From Porticoccaceae bacterium (GTDB lineage: Bacteria > Pseudomonadota > Gammaproteobacteria > Pseudomonadales > Porticoccaceae), in NCBI GenBank assembly GCA_028822945.1, contig JAPKCN010000007.1, forward strand, positions 1 through 20,465: a stretch of DNA of 20,465 nt, written 5' to 3'. The notes under the pieces are model-generated. The model worked only from the letters and a program-made list of their open reading frames with translations, was not told where the DNA came from and made no database searches. A program made the translations under genes and the position numbers. Within the stretch, counting starts at the first letter, position 1. Each line of letters opens with the position of its first letter. Below are positions 1-8,569 of the stretch, in pieces.

Positions 1-100
1 ATTGCGTTTAGTAACCATTAAAACGTTGTCGTTAGAGACATAAAATACACACCCGCAGTTGCCTAGTGCGACGGCGCGGACTAACAAGAAAGGATCCAAT

Positions 101-2251
101 ATGAGTGTAGCGAAATTAACAACAGTCAAATCTATCAGTGCATTGCGCGAGATCGAGATGCAAGACGCCTCACTCGATATATGGGATAAAAAATATCGAC
201 TCAAAGATAAGCAAATGGAGCCGGTGGACGCCGATATCGACGCCACCTATCGGCGCGTTGCACTGGCGCTGGCCGGAGTCGAGGACGAGCACCAGCGCGA
301 AGTGTGGAAGGAACGCTTTGAGTGGGCGCTACAGCATGGTGCGATCCCCGCGGGCCGGATCATTTCGAACGCTGGCGCTCAGGCATACAAACCCGCCACT
401 TCAACTATTAACTGTACGGTTTCGGGCATTGTTCCAGACTCGATGAAGGGTATTCTCGAGCGCAACCTCGAGGCCGGACTGACACTCAAAGCGGGCTGTG
501 GTATCGGTTACGAATTTTCAACTCTGCGCCCCAAAGGCGCCTATGTTTCGGGTGCCGGCGCATATACTTCTGGGCCGCTGTCGTTCATGGATATTTTTGA
601 CAAAATGTGTTTTACAGTGTCCTCAGCGGGCGGGAGGCGCGGTGCGCAAATGGCCACTTTTGACGTCAGCCACCCCGACGTTTTCGATTTTGTGCGTGCC
701 AAGCGTGAAGATGGACGGTTGCGCCAGTTCAACCTTTCGCTGCTAATTACCGAGGAGTTTATTCGTGCGGTGCGCGACGACGGCGAATGGGATCTGACAT
801 TTCCGGTAACCGCTAAAGAAGTCGAGGGAGGACTTGATATCAAGGGCGATAATATCGTTTGGAAAGCTTTCCCAACCGCCGAGGGCTACGTCAAAAACAA
901 ACAGGGCCTGGTTGCCTGCCGTATTTATGAAACTATTCGCGCGCAAAAATTATGGAATGCGATTATGTCGTCGACCTATGATTTTGCAGAGCCTGGATTC
1001 ATTCTTATCGACGAGGTCAACAAAAATAACAATAATTGGTTTTGCGAAGATATTCGCGCCACCAACCCGTGTGGCGAACAGCCGCTACCACCCTATGGTA
1101 GCTGCTTACTGGGATCGATCAATCTGACCAAATTTGTGCGCAACCCGTTTACGGCGGATGCTTACTTTGACTGGGAGCAATACGCCGAAGTGATCGCAGT
1201 GTTCACTCGAATGCTCGACAACGTCGTCGAAATTAATGGACTACCGCTCGACAGGCAGCGTGAAGAGATTGAGTACAAACGCCGCCATGGTATGGGTTTT
1301 TTGGGTCTTGGATCGAGCATTACTATGCTACGCATGACCTATGGCGACCCCGAGTCACTTGAGTTTACTGAGCGAGTCTCGCGTGACATGGCGATCGCTG
1401 GCCTGCAGGCTGGGCTCGAACTCGCGCGTGAAAAAGGGCCCGCGCCAATTATGAACGATGCTTTTAAGGTCACCGCCGAGATGCTGTTTAAACAGCCGGA
1501 CTTGGCCAGAGATGGCATCAAAGTGGGCGCGAAACTTGCCGGCAAAGTATTGATTGGGAAATATAGTCGCTATATGCAGCAAGTGGCAGAAGTGGCGCCG
1601 CAACTGGTGGAAGATATTATCGAGGAGGGTTGTCGATTCAGTCACCACACGTCAATCGCACCGACTGGTACCATCTCCTTGTCGCTAGCAAACAATGTTA
1701 GCAATGGTATCGAGCCGAGTTTTGCCCATCACTACTCCCGCAACGTCATTCGCGAAGGGCGTAAAACTAAGGAAAAGGTAGATGTCTACTCCTATGAGTT
1801 ACTCGCCTACCGCACGTTAATCAACCCGCAGGCGATGCCGTTCAGCGCCGAACCTGAGCAGGCGCTTCCGAATTACTTTGTGAGTTCGGAAAATATTATG
1901 CCGAAGCAGCATGTCGACATTCAAGCGGCCGCGCAAAAGTGGATAGACTCTTCGATATCAAAGACCATCAACGTGCCTACAGATTGCGATTATGGCGATT
2001 TCAAGGATATTTATCTTTATGCTGCGGAGAAGGGTCTCAAAGGTTGTACCACATTCCGCTTTAACCCTGAGGCCTTTCAGGGCGTACTGGTGAAAGAACA
2101 GGATTTGGAAAATACTACCTACAGCTTTACTCTTGAGGATGGCAGCACGGTTGAGTTTAAAGGTAATGAGGAGGTTGAGTACGATGGTGAGATGCATACT
2201 GCAGCGAATCTCTTTGATGCCCTTAAAGAAGGCTACTACGGAAAATTTTAA
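101..2251 (+). CDS. nrdJa: Adenosylcobalamin-dependent (class II) ribonucleotide reductase, catalytic subunit NrdJa
   Basis: Reduces ribonucleotides to deoxyribonucleotides in the cytoplasm using a thiyl radical generated from adenosylcobalamin, independently of oxygen. The 716-residue protein (from ATG 101) has the class II signatures: NCTVSG with Cys105, the NPCGEQ active site with Asn322, Cys324 (expected thiyl radical) and Glu326, and a following SCLLGSINL with Cys335, the likely redox partner of Cys105. It ends in EGYYGKF without the C-terminal cysteine tail of one-piece NrdJ enzymes; that tail is encoded by the next gene 41 bp downstream. ATG 101 is preferred because AAGAAAGGA lies 6 nt upstream; an in-frame TTG at 59 would add 14 residues but has no clear ribosome site. 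Family assignment and residue roles come from known class I/II alignments; motif positions are read from the sequence. Confidence 0.95.
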   Translation: MSVAKLTTVKSISALREIEMQDASLDIWDKKYRLKDKQMEPVDADIDATYRRVALALAGVEDEHQREVWKERFEWALQHGAIPAGRIISNAGAQAYKPATSTINCTVSGIVPDSMKGILERNLEAGLTLKAGCGIGYEFSTLRPKGAYVSGAGAYTSGPLSFMDIFDKMCFTVSSAGGRRGAQMATFDVSHPDVFDFVRAKREDGRLRQFNLSLLITEEFIRAVRDDGEWDLTFPVTAKEVEGGLDIKGDNIVWKAFPTAEGYVKNKQGLVACRIYETIRAQKLWNAIMSSTYDFAEPGFILIDEVNKNNNNWFCEDIRATNPCGEQPLPPYGSCLLGSINLTKFVRNPFTADAYFDWEQYAEVIAVFTRMLDNVVEINGLPLDRQREEIEYKRRHGMGFLGLGSSITMLRMTYGDPESLEFTERVSRDMAIAGLQAGLELAREKGPAPIMNDAFKVTAEMLFKQPDLARDGIKVGAKLAGKVLIGKYSRYMQQVAEVAPQLVEDIIEEGCRFSHHTSIAPTGTISLSLANNVSNGIEPSFAHHYSRNVIREGRKTKEKVDVYSYELLAYRTLINPQAMPFSAEPEQALPNYFVSSENIMPKQHVDIQAAAQKWIDSSISKTINVPTDCDYGDFKDIYLYAAEKGLKGCTTFRFNPEAFQGVLVKEQDLENTTYSFTLEDGSTVEFKGNEEVEYDGEMHTAANLFDALKEGYYGKF

Positions 2252-2292
2252 GTGCGGTAAAACGCCGTTTTAAAGACCTTTGGAGAATTGAC

Positions 2293-2964
2293 ATGAGCAA
2301 AAAAATAGAACAAAAAATTGTCGGCTACAAAGTCGTCAATAAGGACGACGTGACCGAGGAGAAGCCGCAGGTCAGCGAGAGTAATATTATTCAAATGCAT
2401 GAGAAAGTGTCGCGGCCTGAAGCGCTGTCTGGCAGCACCTACAAGATTAAGACGCCGCTGTCAGATCATGCCCTGTACCTGACTATCAACGATATTATTC
2501 TCAATGAGGGCACGGACCACGAACTGCGTCGGCCGTTTGAGATCTTTATCAACTCCAAGAATATGGACCACTTTCAATGGATTGTGGCATTAACAAGGGT
2601 GATATCGGCGGTCTTCCGTAAGGGTGGCGACTGCACCTTTTTGGTCGAAGAACTGAAAGCAGTATTCGATCCACAAGGTGGCTACTTTAAGCCGGGCGGT
2701 AAGTTTATGCCCTCGCTCGTGGCAGAAATCGGCTGGGCAGTTGAGGATCATCTGCAGAAAATTGGTTTGATGAAAGCACCTGAGATACCCCAACACCAAC
2801 AACAGATTATGGACGCAAAACGCGCTGAGTATGAGGGCAATAGTGCGCCTGCAGGGGACTTTCCGGCTACCTCAGAGTTATGCAAAAAATGCAGTATGAA
2901 AGCGGTAATTCTGATGGATGGCTGCATGACTTGCCTGAGTTGTGGCGACTCTAAATGCGGTTGA
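2293..2964 (+). CDS. nrdJb: Class II ribonucleotide reductase accessory/C-terminal subunit NrdJb
   Basis: Second half of the split B12-dependent ribonucleotide reductase, 223 residues. The middle (about 40-160) matches the TSCPD-type domain found at the C-terminus of one-piece NrdJ proteins. The end carries six cysteines: Cys197-x2-Cys200, Cys211-x2-Cys214-x2-Cys217 and Cys222 in CGDSKCG. In the family this cysteine-rich tail binds zinc and/or shuttles electrons from thioredoxin to the active-site disulfide of NrdJa. It follows nrdJa by 41 bp with its own ribosome site (GGAG about 7 nt before ATG 2293), so the two are co-transcribed. Pseudomonas is known to have the same two-gene arrangement. 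The stop of nrdJa is a genuine TAA well before this gene, and both frames are long and well formed, so this is an evolved split rather than a fresh frameshift. Confidence 0.92.
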   Translation: MSKKIEQKIVGYKVVNKDDVTEEKPQVSESNIIQMHEKVSRPEALSGSTYKIKTPLSDHALYLTINDIILNEGTDHELRRPFEIFINSKNMDHFQWIVALTRVISAVFRKGGDCTFLVEELKAVFDPQGGYFKPGGKFMPSLVAEIGWAVEDHLQKIGLMKAPEIPQHQQQIMDAKRAEYEGNSAPAGDFPATSELCKKCSMKAVILMDGCMTCLSCGDSKCG

Positions 2965-2981
2965 CATAGGATTGATCGAGC

Positions 2982-3015
2982 AATAAAAAGGCGACTTTTA
3001 GGTCGCCTTTTTATT
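2982..3015 (+). terminator. Intrinsic terminator after nrdJab
   Basis: Perfect 14-bp inverted repeat (arms 2982-2995 and 3002-3015, GGCGAC/GTCGCC core) with a 6-nt TTTTAG loop. The 3' arm contains a T5 run and the 5' arm an A5 run, so it could also terminate minus-strand transcription. It begins 17 nt after the nrdJb stop. Confidence 0.9.
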
Positions 3016-3145
3016 GTCTGAACTACTCTCACAAAGACAACTAACTAAAAAATTGCCGGGGACAGCGGCCATCGATGGTGCGAACTAACACCCAGCAGGT
3101 TACCATAGGCTAGCATGCTGACTCACGTACAAGGGGATTGTTGCA

Positions 3146-3781
3146 TTGAGTGATTTAAAACGGTTATTTGCTAGTAATTTAGCCTGGGCCAACGATATCA
3201 AACAAAAGCAACCTGACTTTTTTAGCCAGCTATCAAAGCAGCAGGACCCAGAATACCTGTGGATCGGCTGCTCAGATAGTCGGGTACCGGCAAATCAGAT
3301 CGTCAATCTACCACCAGGGCAGATCTTTGTGCACCGCAATATCGCCAATGTCGTCGTGCACACCGACCTCAACTGTCTGTCGGTGGTCCAGTATGCGGTG
3401 GAGATGCTTAAGGTCAAACACATCGTGGTCTGTGGCCACTACGGCTGTGGCGGCGTCAAGGCTGCCGTAGATGGCGAGTCGCATGGACTATTGGACAACT
3501 GGCTGCGGCACATCAAGGACGTCAGCCGCTTACATACAGAACAACTCGCAGCGCTTGACGGCGAGGACCGATTGAATCGTCTATGCGAGCTCAACGTGAT
3601 CGAACAGATGACCAATGTGTGCAACTCGTCGGTGGTGCAAAAAGCCTGGAGCAACGGTGCCGATCTATCAATTCACGGCTGGATTTACAGTATCGAAAAT
3701 GGCATTCTCAAGGACTTGCTCAGTAGTATCTCCTCTCCAGAACAGCTGCACACAGCCTTCGACTATACCGCGCTCAACTAA
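3146..3781 (+). CDS. can: Beta-class carbonic anhydrase
   Basis: Interconverts CO2 and bicarbonate in the cytoplasm with a catalytic zinc. The 211-residue protein has the full beta-class set: CSDSR at 42-46 (zinc ligand Cys42, Asp44/Arg46 dyad), HRNIAN at 63-68, and HYGCGGV from 98 (zinc ligands His98 and Cys101). Its length is typical of the E. coli Can type. The start is TTG at 3146: AAGGGGA lies 8 nt upstream and no in-frame ATG fits the conserved N-terminus. It stands alone between the nrdJab terminator and the convergent meaB gene, 77 bp away. Its product, bicarbonate, is the co-substrate of the propionyl-CoA carboxylase encoded further along on the other strand, but no sequence feature shows co-regulation. 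Confidence 0.93.
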   Translation: MSDLKRLFASNLAWANDIKQKQPDFFSQLSKQQDPEYLWIGCSDSRVPANQIVNLPPGQIFVHRNIANVVVHTDLNCLSVVQYAVEMLKVKHIVVCGHYGCGGVKAAVDGESHGLLDNWLRHIKDVSRLHTEQLAALDGEDRLNRLCELNVIEQMTNVCNSSVVQKAWSNGADLSIHGWIYSIENGILKDLLSSISSPEQLHTAFDYTALN

Positions 3782-3787
3782 ACACTC

Positions 3788-3822
3788 GTAGCCTCTGCCA
3801 AACAGTGTCTGGCAGAGGCTAC
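3788..3822. terminator. Hairpin between convergent can and meaB
   Basis: Perfect 13-bp inverted repeat (GTAGCCTCTGCCA, 3788-3800; complement 3810-3822) with a 9-nt loop, starting 6 nt after the can stop. There is no T-tract on either strand, so it is a weak or Rho-assisted terminator, or an mRNA-stabilising hairpin. Confidence 0.5.
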
Positions 3823-3840
3823 TGGCAGGAAGCTTGACGC

Positions 3841-3868
3841 GACGACCTGGCCACGCGGTCAGGTCGTC
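3841..3868 (-). terminator. Hairpin overlapping the 3' end of meaB
   Basis: Perfect 9-bp inverted repeat (GACGACCTG 3841-3849, CAGGTCGTC 3860-3868) with a 10-nt loop. The meaB stop codon (3859-3861) lies at the loop-stem boundary. It is the only candidate end signal for the propionate operon transcript, but it lacks a U-tract. Confidence 0.4.
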
Positions 3869-4848
3869 TTAGCAGCTAGTTTGAATGCCTCAACGAGCCG
3901 TTGTGCGCCAACCGTTGCCGGTAATTTACCAGTCCACACCGAATGCTCCAACTCTGGCACCAGTGCCTGCACTCCCGAATGTGCATTCAGCTCGGCAACC
4001 AGCAGTGCGCTGGTCTCGGCCCACATCCAAGCACGCGCCTGTTCGGCTCGGTGGGTGGTAAATTCACCCGATTCGAGAAGGCTTCGGCGCATCTCAAGCA
4101 CTTGCTGCCAGACGCTGTCTATACCCTGTCGATCGACCGCTGAGCAGGTCGATACCGTGGGCTTCCAGGCACGGTATCGCGGTTTGATAAAATGCAACGC
4201 GGCACGATAATCAGCCATGGTGCGCGCGGCGCTATTGCGCTGCTCGCCATCAGCTTTGTTGACGAGAATGATGTCGGCGAGTTCCATGATGCCGCGCTTA
4301 ATACCCTGCAGCTCGTCACCACCCGCCGGCAATAGCAGTAGTAAAAAAGCGTCTGTCATATCTGCCACCGCCGTCTCAGATTGGCCAACGCCGACGGTTT
4401 CGACAATGATTACGTCGAATCCGGCTGCCTCGCACAGCAACATCGACTCGCGGGTGCGTCGGGTTACCCCGCCGAGAATGCTGCCAGCCGGCGACGGCCT
4501 AACAAACGCCTGTTCGCGAAACGCCAATGTTTGCATGCGGGTTTTGTCGCCAAGTATCGACCCACCGGTGACCGCCGATGTCGGATCCACCGCCAATACC
4601 GCGACTCGTTGCCCAGCGTCAACCAGCTGGTTACCAAGCGCCTCGATAAAGGTCGACTTACCAACCCCTGGAGCGCCAGAAATGCCGACACGAATAGCCT
4701 TACCGGTGGCCGGCATCAATGCCTCTAGCAGAGCCACAGCGCACTCTCGGTGATCGCTGCGGGTCGATTCGACCAGCGTGATACCTTTGGCAAGTGCGCG
4801 GCGGTTGCCGCTGCAAATGCGCTGTTCTAGGGACGCTATTTGCGTCAT
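3859..4848 (-). CDS. meaB: MeaB/ArgK-family GTPase, methylmalonyl-CoA mutase chaperone
   Basis: SIMIBI-class P-loop GTPase that loads adenosylcobalamin onto methylmalonyl-CoA mutase and protects it from inactivation. The 329-residue protein has Walker A GAPGVGKS (58-65), DPTS (88-91), the switch-like VETVGVGQSE (149-158) and the base-recognition NKADG (197-201). These match the MeaB/ArgK/MMAA family in order and spacing. AAGG lies 7 nt before ATG 4848. It is the last gene of the operon, 58 bp after pccA and two genes away from the mutase it serves. Older databases call this family ArgK or an arginine/ornithine transport ATPase, which is not its accepted role. The operon with the mutase makes the chaperone assignment firm by context. 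Confidence 0.94.
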   Translation of the reverse strand: MTQIASLEQRICSGNRRALAKGITLVESTRSDHRECAVALLEALMPATGKAIRVGISGAPGVGKSTFIEALGNQLVDAGQRVAVLAVDPTSAVTGGSILGDKTRMQTLAFREQAFVRPSPAGSILGGVTRRTRESMLLCEAAGFDVIIVETVGVGQSETAVADMTDAFLLLLLPAGGDELQGIKRGIMELADIILVNKADGEQRNSAARTMADYRAALHFIKPRYRAWKPTVSTCSAVDRQGIDSVWQQVLEMRRSLLESGEFTTHRAEQARAWMWAETSALLVAELNAHSGVQALVPELEHSVWTGKLPATVGAQRLVEAFKLAAKTT

Positions 4849-4906
4849 ACAATCACCTTTGTTGGAAGCGCCAGTTTAGCCAATACAAACATTTACCGGT
4901 AGCGTT

Positions 4907-6889
4907 CTAGGCAAATTCTATGATGATTTCGTCGACTGCAAGACTCGCGCCGACCACCGCATTAACCGACGCGACCAAGCCGTCCTGCAACGCGCGCAAG
5001 CTATTTTCCATTTTCATTGCCTCGACCACTGCTAATTCTTGGCCCTCTTTGACTTCATCGCCCGCGGCAACCGACAGACTGACCAGTAATCCGGGCATCG
5101 GTGACAGTAAGTATTTAGACATATCAGCCGGCTCTTTATAGAGCATGTGAGCACTCAGTTGCGCTGCTCGTGGCGATAGCACACGGGCGTCGATCTCGGC
5201 ACCACGGGAACGCAAACGGTAGTGATTGACGCACCCATCGATCTGCACCGCAACCGATCGGTGGTTAATCTGAGCGACAAATAGTGGTTCTCCGAGTTCC
5301 CAATCGGTGTCGATCAAATAGTCGCTGCCGTCGACGACAATCCTGTAGCCATCATCAAGTAGTTCAGCGCGAACCGAGGTGTGCCGATCGCCGATAACCA
5401 CAATCCAGTCCTGACGCGCCGGATACTCGTGACCACTCATCTGCTCCGACAACAACGAACCTCGCTCGACGCGCAATTGGTTCGCAGCAGCGGCCACGGC
5501 AATCACCGTGGCCGGATCCTCGCAAGCGACCAGATCAGCGCTGAAGCCATCGGGATACTCCTCGGCAATAAAGTTGGTAGTCAGACGACCGGCGACAAAT
5601 CGCGGATGTACCATGAGCGCATTCAAAAAACTTATATTGTGGCTAACGCCGCGAATATAGTAGCGATCGAGAGCCCCTACCATGCGCTCGATCGCTTGAT
5701 CTCGGTCGCTGCCGTAGGTGACTAACTTAGCGATCATCGGGTCGTAGAACATCGACACCTCGCCGCCTTCGTAGACGCCGCTATCGACGCGCACACCCTC
5801 TCCCTCGGGTTCCCGATAGCCAACCAAACGACCCGTCGAGGGTAAAAAATTGCGTAGTGGATCCTCAGCATAGATCCGTGATTCCATCGCCCAACCGTCG
5901 AGTACAACATCGCTTTGACTAAACGGCAGCGGCTCACCTGCGGCCACGATAATCATCAATTCTACGAGATCGCGACCCGTCACTAGCTCGGTGACTGGGT
6001 GTTCGACCTGAAGTCGGGTATTCATCTCGAGAAAATAAAAATTTCGCTCGGCATCGGCGATAAACTCGACCGTGCCGGCCGATTGATAGTCAACCGCTCG
6101 CGCCAACGCGCAGCTCTGCTCGCCCATAGCGCGGCGCGTTTCCTCGTCCAAAAATGGCGAGGGCGCCTCCTCGATAACCTTTTGATGGCGGCGTTGGATC
6201 GAGCACTCGCGCTCGCCAAGATAGATGGTGTTACCGTGACTATCAGCCATCACCTGAATCTCGATATGCCGCGGTTCTTGAATAAATTTTTCAATAAAGA
6301 TCCGATCGTCGCCAAAACTGGAGCGCGCTTCACTACTGGCGCGTTCAAAGCCATCGCGACAACCCTGCTCATCCCAGGCTACTCGCATACCCTTACCTCC
6401 GCCACCCGCAGATGCCTTGATCATCACCGGGTAACCGATGTCAGCACTAACGCTAACCGCATGCTCGGCATCGCGAACTACGTCGGTGTAGCCGGGAACG
6501 GTGCTCACACCGGCCTTTTCGGCGATGAGTTTCGAGGTAATTTTGTCGCCCATCGATTGAATGGCATGCTTCCCTGGGCCGATAAAAATAATACCAGCAG
6601 CATCGAGGGCATCCCTGAAGTCAGCATTTTCAGACAAAAACCCGTAGCCGGGATGCACCGCATCCGCCCCGGTCTGCTTGCAGGCGCGAAGGATGTTGTC
6701 GATCACCAGATAACTCTGTGCCGAAGCCGCCGGCCCTATGTGCACGGCCTCATCGGCCATGCGCACGTGCAGAGCGTCGGCATCGACGTCAGAGTAAACC
6801 GCCACTGTGGCGATCCCGAGACGCTTTGCAGTAGAAAAAATGCGGCAGGCTATTTCACCGCGATTGGCGACCAAAATCTTTTTTAACAT
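4907..6889 (-). CDS. pccA: Propionyl-CoA carboxylase alpha subunit (biotin carboxylase + biotin carrier)
   Basis: Carboxylates its own biotin with ATP and bicarbonate, then delivers the carboxyl group to the beta subunit. The 660-residue protein begins with the biotin carboxylase fold (ILVANRGEIACRI, 5-17), continues with the glycine-rich ATP-grasp loop GGGGKGM (162-168) and the catalytic EMNTRLQVEHPVTE stretch. It ends in a biotinyl domain with EAMKMEN, the expected biotinylated lysine being Lys626. Length and layout match the alpha chain of propionyl-, 3-methylcrotonyl- and acyl-CoA carboxylases. These cannot be separated on this subunit alone; the adjoining pccB and mutase genes decide for propionyl-CoA. 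It lies 107 bp downstream of pccB. The ribosome site before ATG 6889 is weak (GAGAA about 10 nt upstream). Confidence 0.92.
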   Translation of the reverse strand: MLKKILVANRGEIACRIFSTAKRLGIATVAVYSDVDADALHVRMADEAVHIGPAASAQSYLVIDNILRACKQTGADAVHPGYGFLSENADFRDALDAAGIIFIGPGKHAIQSMGDKITSKLIAEKAGVSTVPGYTDVVRDAEHAVSVSADIGYPVMIKASAGGGGKGMRVAWDEQGCRDGFERASSEARSSFGDDRIFIEKFIQEPRHIEIQVMADSHGNTIYLGERECSIQRRHQKVIEEAPSPFLDEETRRAMGEQSCALARAVDYQSAGTVEFIADAERNFYFLEMNTRLQVEHPVTELVTGRDLVELMIIVAAGEPLPFSQSDVVLDGWAMESRIYAEDPLRNFLPSTGRLVGYREPEGEGVRVDSGVYEGGEVSMFYDPMIAKLVTYGSDRDQAIERMVGALDRYYIRGVSHNISFLNALMVHPRFVAGRLTTNFIAEEYPDGFSADLVACEDPATVIAVAAAANQLRVERGSLLSEQMSGHEYPARQDWIVVIGDRHTSVRAELLDDGYRIVVDGSDYLIDTDWELGEPLFVAQINHRSVAVQIDGCVNHYRLRSRGAEIDARVLSPRAAQLSAHMLYKEPADMSKYLLSPMPGLLVSLSVAAGDEVKEGQELAVVEAMKMENSLRALQDGLVASVNAVVGASLAVDEIIIEFA

Positions 6890-6996
6890 AATCTATCGTT
6901 CTCAATCATTGTTAGTTAATGCTCACTTTCAACGTGAATTACTAAAAATAAGTATCTAGGCAAAGCGATAACCGAAGCCCTCAAATACCCAGCGGC

Positions 6997-8529
6997 CTAA
7001 AGCGGTATATTGCCGTGTTTGCGCCACGGATTTTCCAATACCTTGTTGCGTAGCATCGCCAGTGACCGCGCCAACCGACCTCGCGTACTGTGGGGCATAA
7101 TGACGTCGTCGATATAACCGCGCTTGCTGGCGATAAATGGGTTGGCAAACTTGACCCGATACTCTTCGGTGCGCGCATCAATTTTTACCGGGTCGCCGAT
7201 GTCCTTGCGAAAGATGATCTCGACTGCACCCTTGGCGCCCATAACCGCAATTTCAGCAGTCGGCCAAGCGAGATTGACGTCGCCGCGCAAGTGCTTTGAT
7301 GACATCACATCATAGGCACCCCCATAGGCCTTTCGCGTTATCAGTGTGACCTTAGGCACAGTGCACTCGGCATAAGCATACAAGAGTTTAGCGCCATGCT
7401 TGATGATGCCCCCGTACTCCTGTGCCGTACCGGGCATGAAGCCGGGGACGTCGACCAACGTGAACAGCGGAATGTTAAAAGCATCGCAAAACCGAATAAA
7501 GCGCGCTGCCTTGCGCGATGCATCGATATCTAGACAACCTGCCAGCACCATCGGCTGATTCGCCACCACACCGACTGTCGAGCCTTCAATCCGCATAAAG
7601 CCAACGATAATATTTTTCGCGAAACTCACTTGCAGCTCAAAAAATTCACCCTCGTCGGCGACCTTGGCGATGATTTCGTGCATATCGTAGGGCTTGTTGG
7701 GGTCGCTGGGAATCACCGTATCAAGTGACATGTCGACTCGGTCCGCGCTATCCTCGGTGGGCCACTGTGGCGGTTTTTCTCGGTTATTAGCGGGTAAAAA
7801 GTTGAAGAAATGGCGCAGCTTAGCGAGCGCTTCAACATCGTTTTCAAACGCCAAATCGGCAACGCCCGAGATGCTCGAGTGGGTCATAGCGCCGCCGAGT
7901 TGCTCGGCACTGACCTCCTCGTGGGTAACCGTCTTCACTACGTCTGGCCCGGTGACGAACATGTACGAACTATCCTGAACCATAAAGATAAAGTCGGTAA
8001 TTGCCGGTGAGTAAACCGCGCCGCCAGCACAAGGGCCCATGACCATAGATATCTGAGGCACGACGCCCGAGGCCATCACATTGCGCTGAAAGACCTCGGC
8101 ATAGCCACCTAGGGATGCCACGCCCTCTTGGATTCTGGCACCACCTGAGTCATTGAGCCCTATTACCGGAGCGCCGACCTTCATTGCCTGATCCATAAGC
8201 TTACAAATCTTTTCTGCATGGGCTTCAGATAGCGCGCCGCCAAATACCGTAAAATCTTGACTAAAGACAAATACTAACCGGCCGTTAATAGTGCCATAGC
8301 CAATCACTACACCGTCGCCGGGGATTTGCTGTTCCTGCATACCAAAATCGCTGCAGCGGTGTTCGACAAACATATCCCACTCTTCAAAACTGTTGTCGTC
8401 GAGCAATAGTTCGAGGCGCTCGCGAGCGGTCAACTTACCCTTGGCATGCTGCGCATCGATGCGCTTTTGACCGCCGCCAAGTCGCGCCGACTGACGCTTT
8501 TGTTCGAGTTTGTTGATAATATCCTGCAT
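6997..8529 (-). CDS. pccB: Propionyl-CoA carboxylase beta subunit (carboxyltransferase)
   Basis: Transfers the carboxyl group from biotin to propionyl-CoA, giving (2S)-methylmalonyl-CoA. The 510-residue protein carries DSGGARIQEG (127-136) and GPCAGGAVY (165-173), the oxyanion/CoA-binding glycine loops of the acyl-CoA carboxyltransferase family, and a second crotonase-like half with PGFMPG (362-367). In GGAYDVMSSKHL the aspartate is Asp407. The equivalent position in characterised actinobacterial enzymes is Asp in propionyl-specific and Ile in acetyl-specific enzymes, so the residue supports propionyl-CoA as substrate. ATG 8529 has GGAG 6 nt upstream. It is the second gene of the operon, 93 bp after the mutase and 107 bp before pccA. 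Confidence 0.94.
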   Translation of the reverse strand: MQDIINKLEQKRQSARLGGGQKRIDAQHAKGKLTARERLELLLDDNSFEEWDMFVEHRCSDFGMQEQQIPGDGVVIGYGTINGRLVFVFSQDFTVFGGALSEAHAEKICKLMDQAMKVGAPVIGLNDSGGARIQEGVASLGGYAEVFQRNVMASGVVPQISMVMGPCAGGAVYSPAITDFIFMVQDSSYMFVTGPDVVKTVTHEEVSAEQLGGAMTHSSISGVADLAFENDVEALAKLRHFFNFLPANNREKPPQWPTEDSADRVDMSLDTVIPSDPNKPYDMHEIIAKVADEGEFFELQVSFAKNIIVGFMRIEGSTVGVVANQPMVLAGCLDIDASRKAARFIRFCDAFNIPLFTLVDVPGFMPGTAQEYGGIIKHGAKLLYAYAECTVPKVTLITRKAYGGAYDVMSSKHLRGDVNLAWPTAEIAVMGAKGAVEIIFRKDIGDPVKIDARTEEYRVKFANPFIASKRGYIDDVIMPHSTRGRLARSLAMLRNKVLENPWRKHGNIPL

Positions 8530-8547
8530 CGGTGTCTCCGTTTGCGA

Positions 8548-8569
8548 CGGCGGTCGATCAATACCGCCG
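8548..8569 (-). other. Intercistronic hairpin between the mutase gene and pccB
   Basis: Perfect 7-bp GC-rich inverted repeat (CGGCGGT 8548-8554, ACCGCCG 8563-8569) with an 8-nt loop, in the 93-bp gap upstream of the pccB ribosome site. It has no U-tract, so it is unlikely to be a terminator. A perfect GGTTTAAACC palindrome sits at 8601-8610 in the same gap. Possible mRNA processing or stability element. Confidence 0.4.

Noticed and set aside
1..58. Cobalamin riboswitch or NrdR box upstream of nrdJa
   Set aside because: Only 100 bp of leader is visible; I found no B12-box-like element or NrdR-box pair in it, and the relevant region may lie outside the window.
2252..2292. nrdJa/nrdJb as a recent frameshift of a one-piece gene
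   Set aside because: nrdJa ends in a clean stop, a 41-bp spacer with its own ribosome site follows, and the two-gene form is known in Pseudomonas.
4217..4753. Long plus-strand frame (178 residues) opposite meaB
   Set aside because: It is a shadow of the meaB coding strand with low-complexity Ser/Thr/Pro composition; meaB has all GTPase motifs.
5999..6886. 295-residue plus-strand frame opposite pccA
   Set aside because: It is antisense to the conserved biotin carboxylase region; the length comes from GC-rich codon bias and no domain is recognisable.
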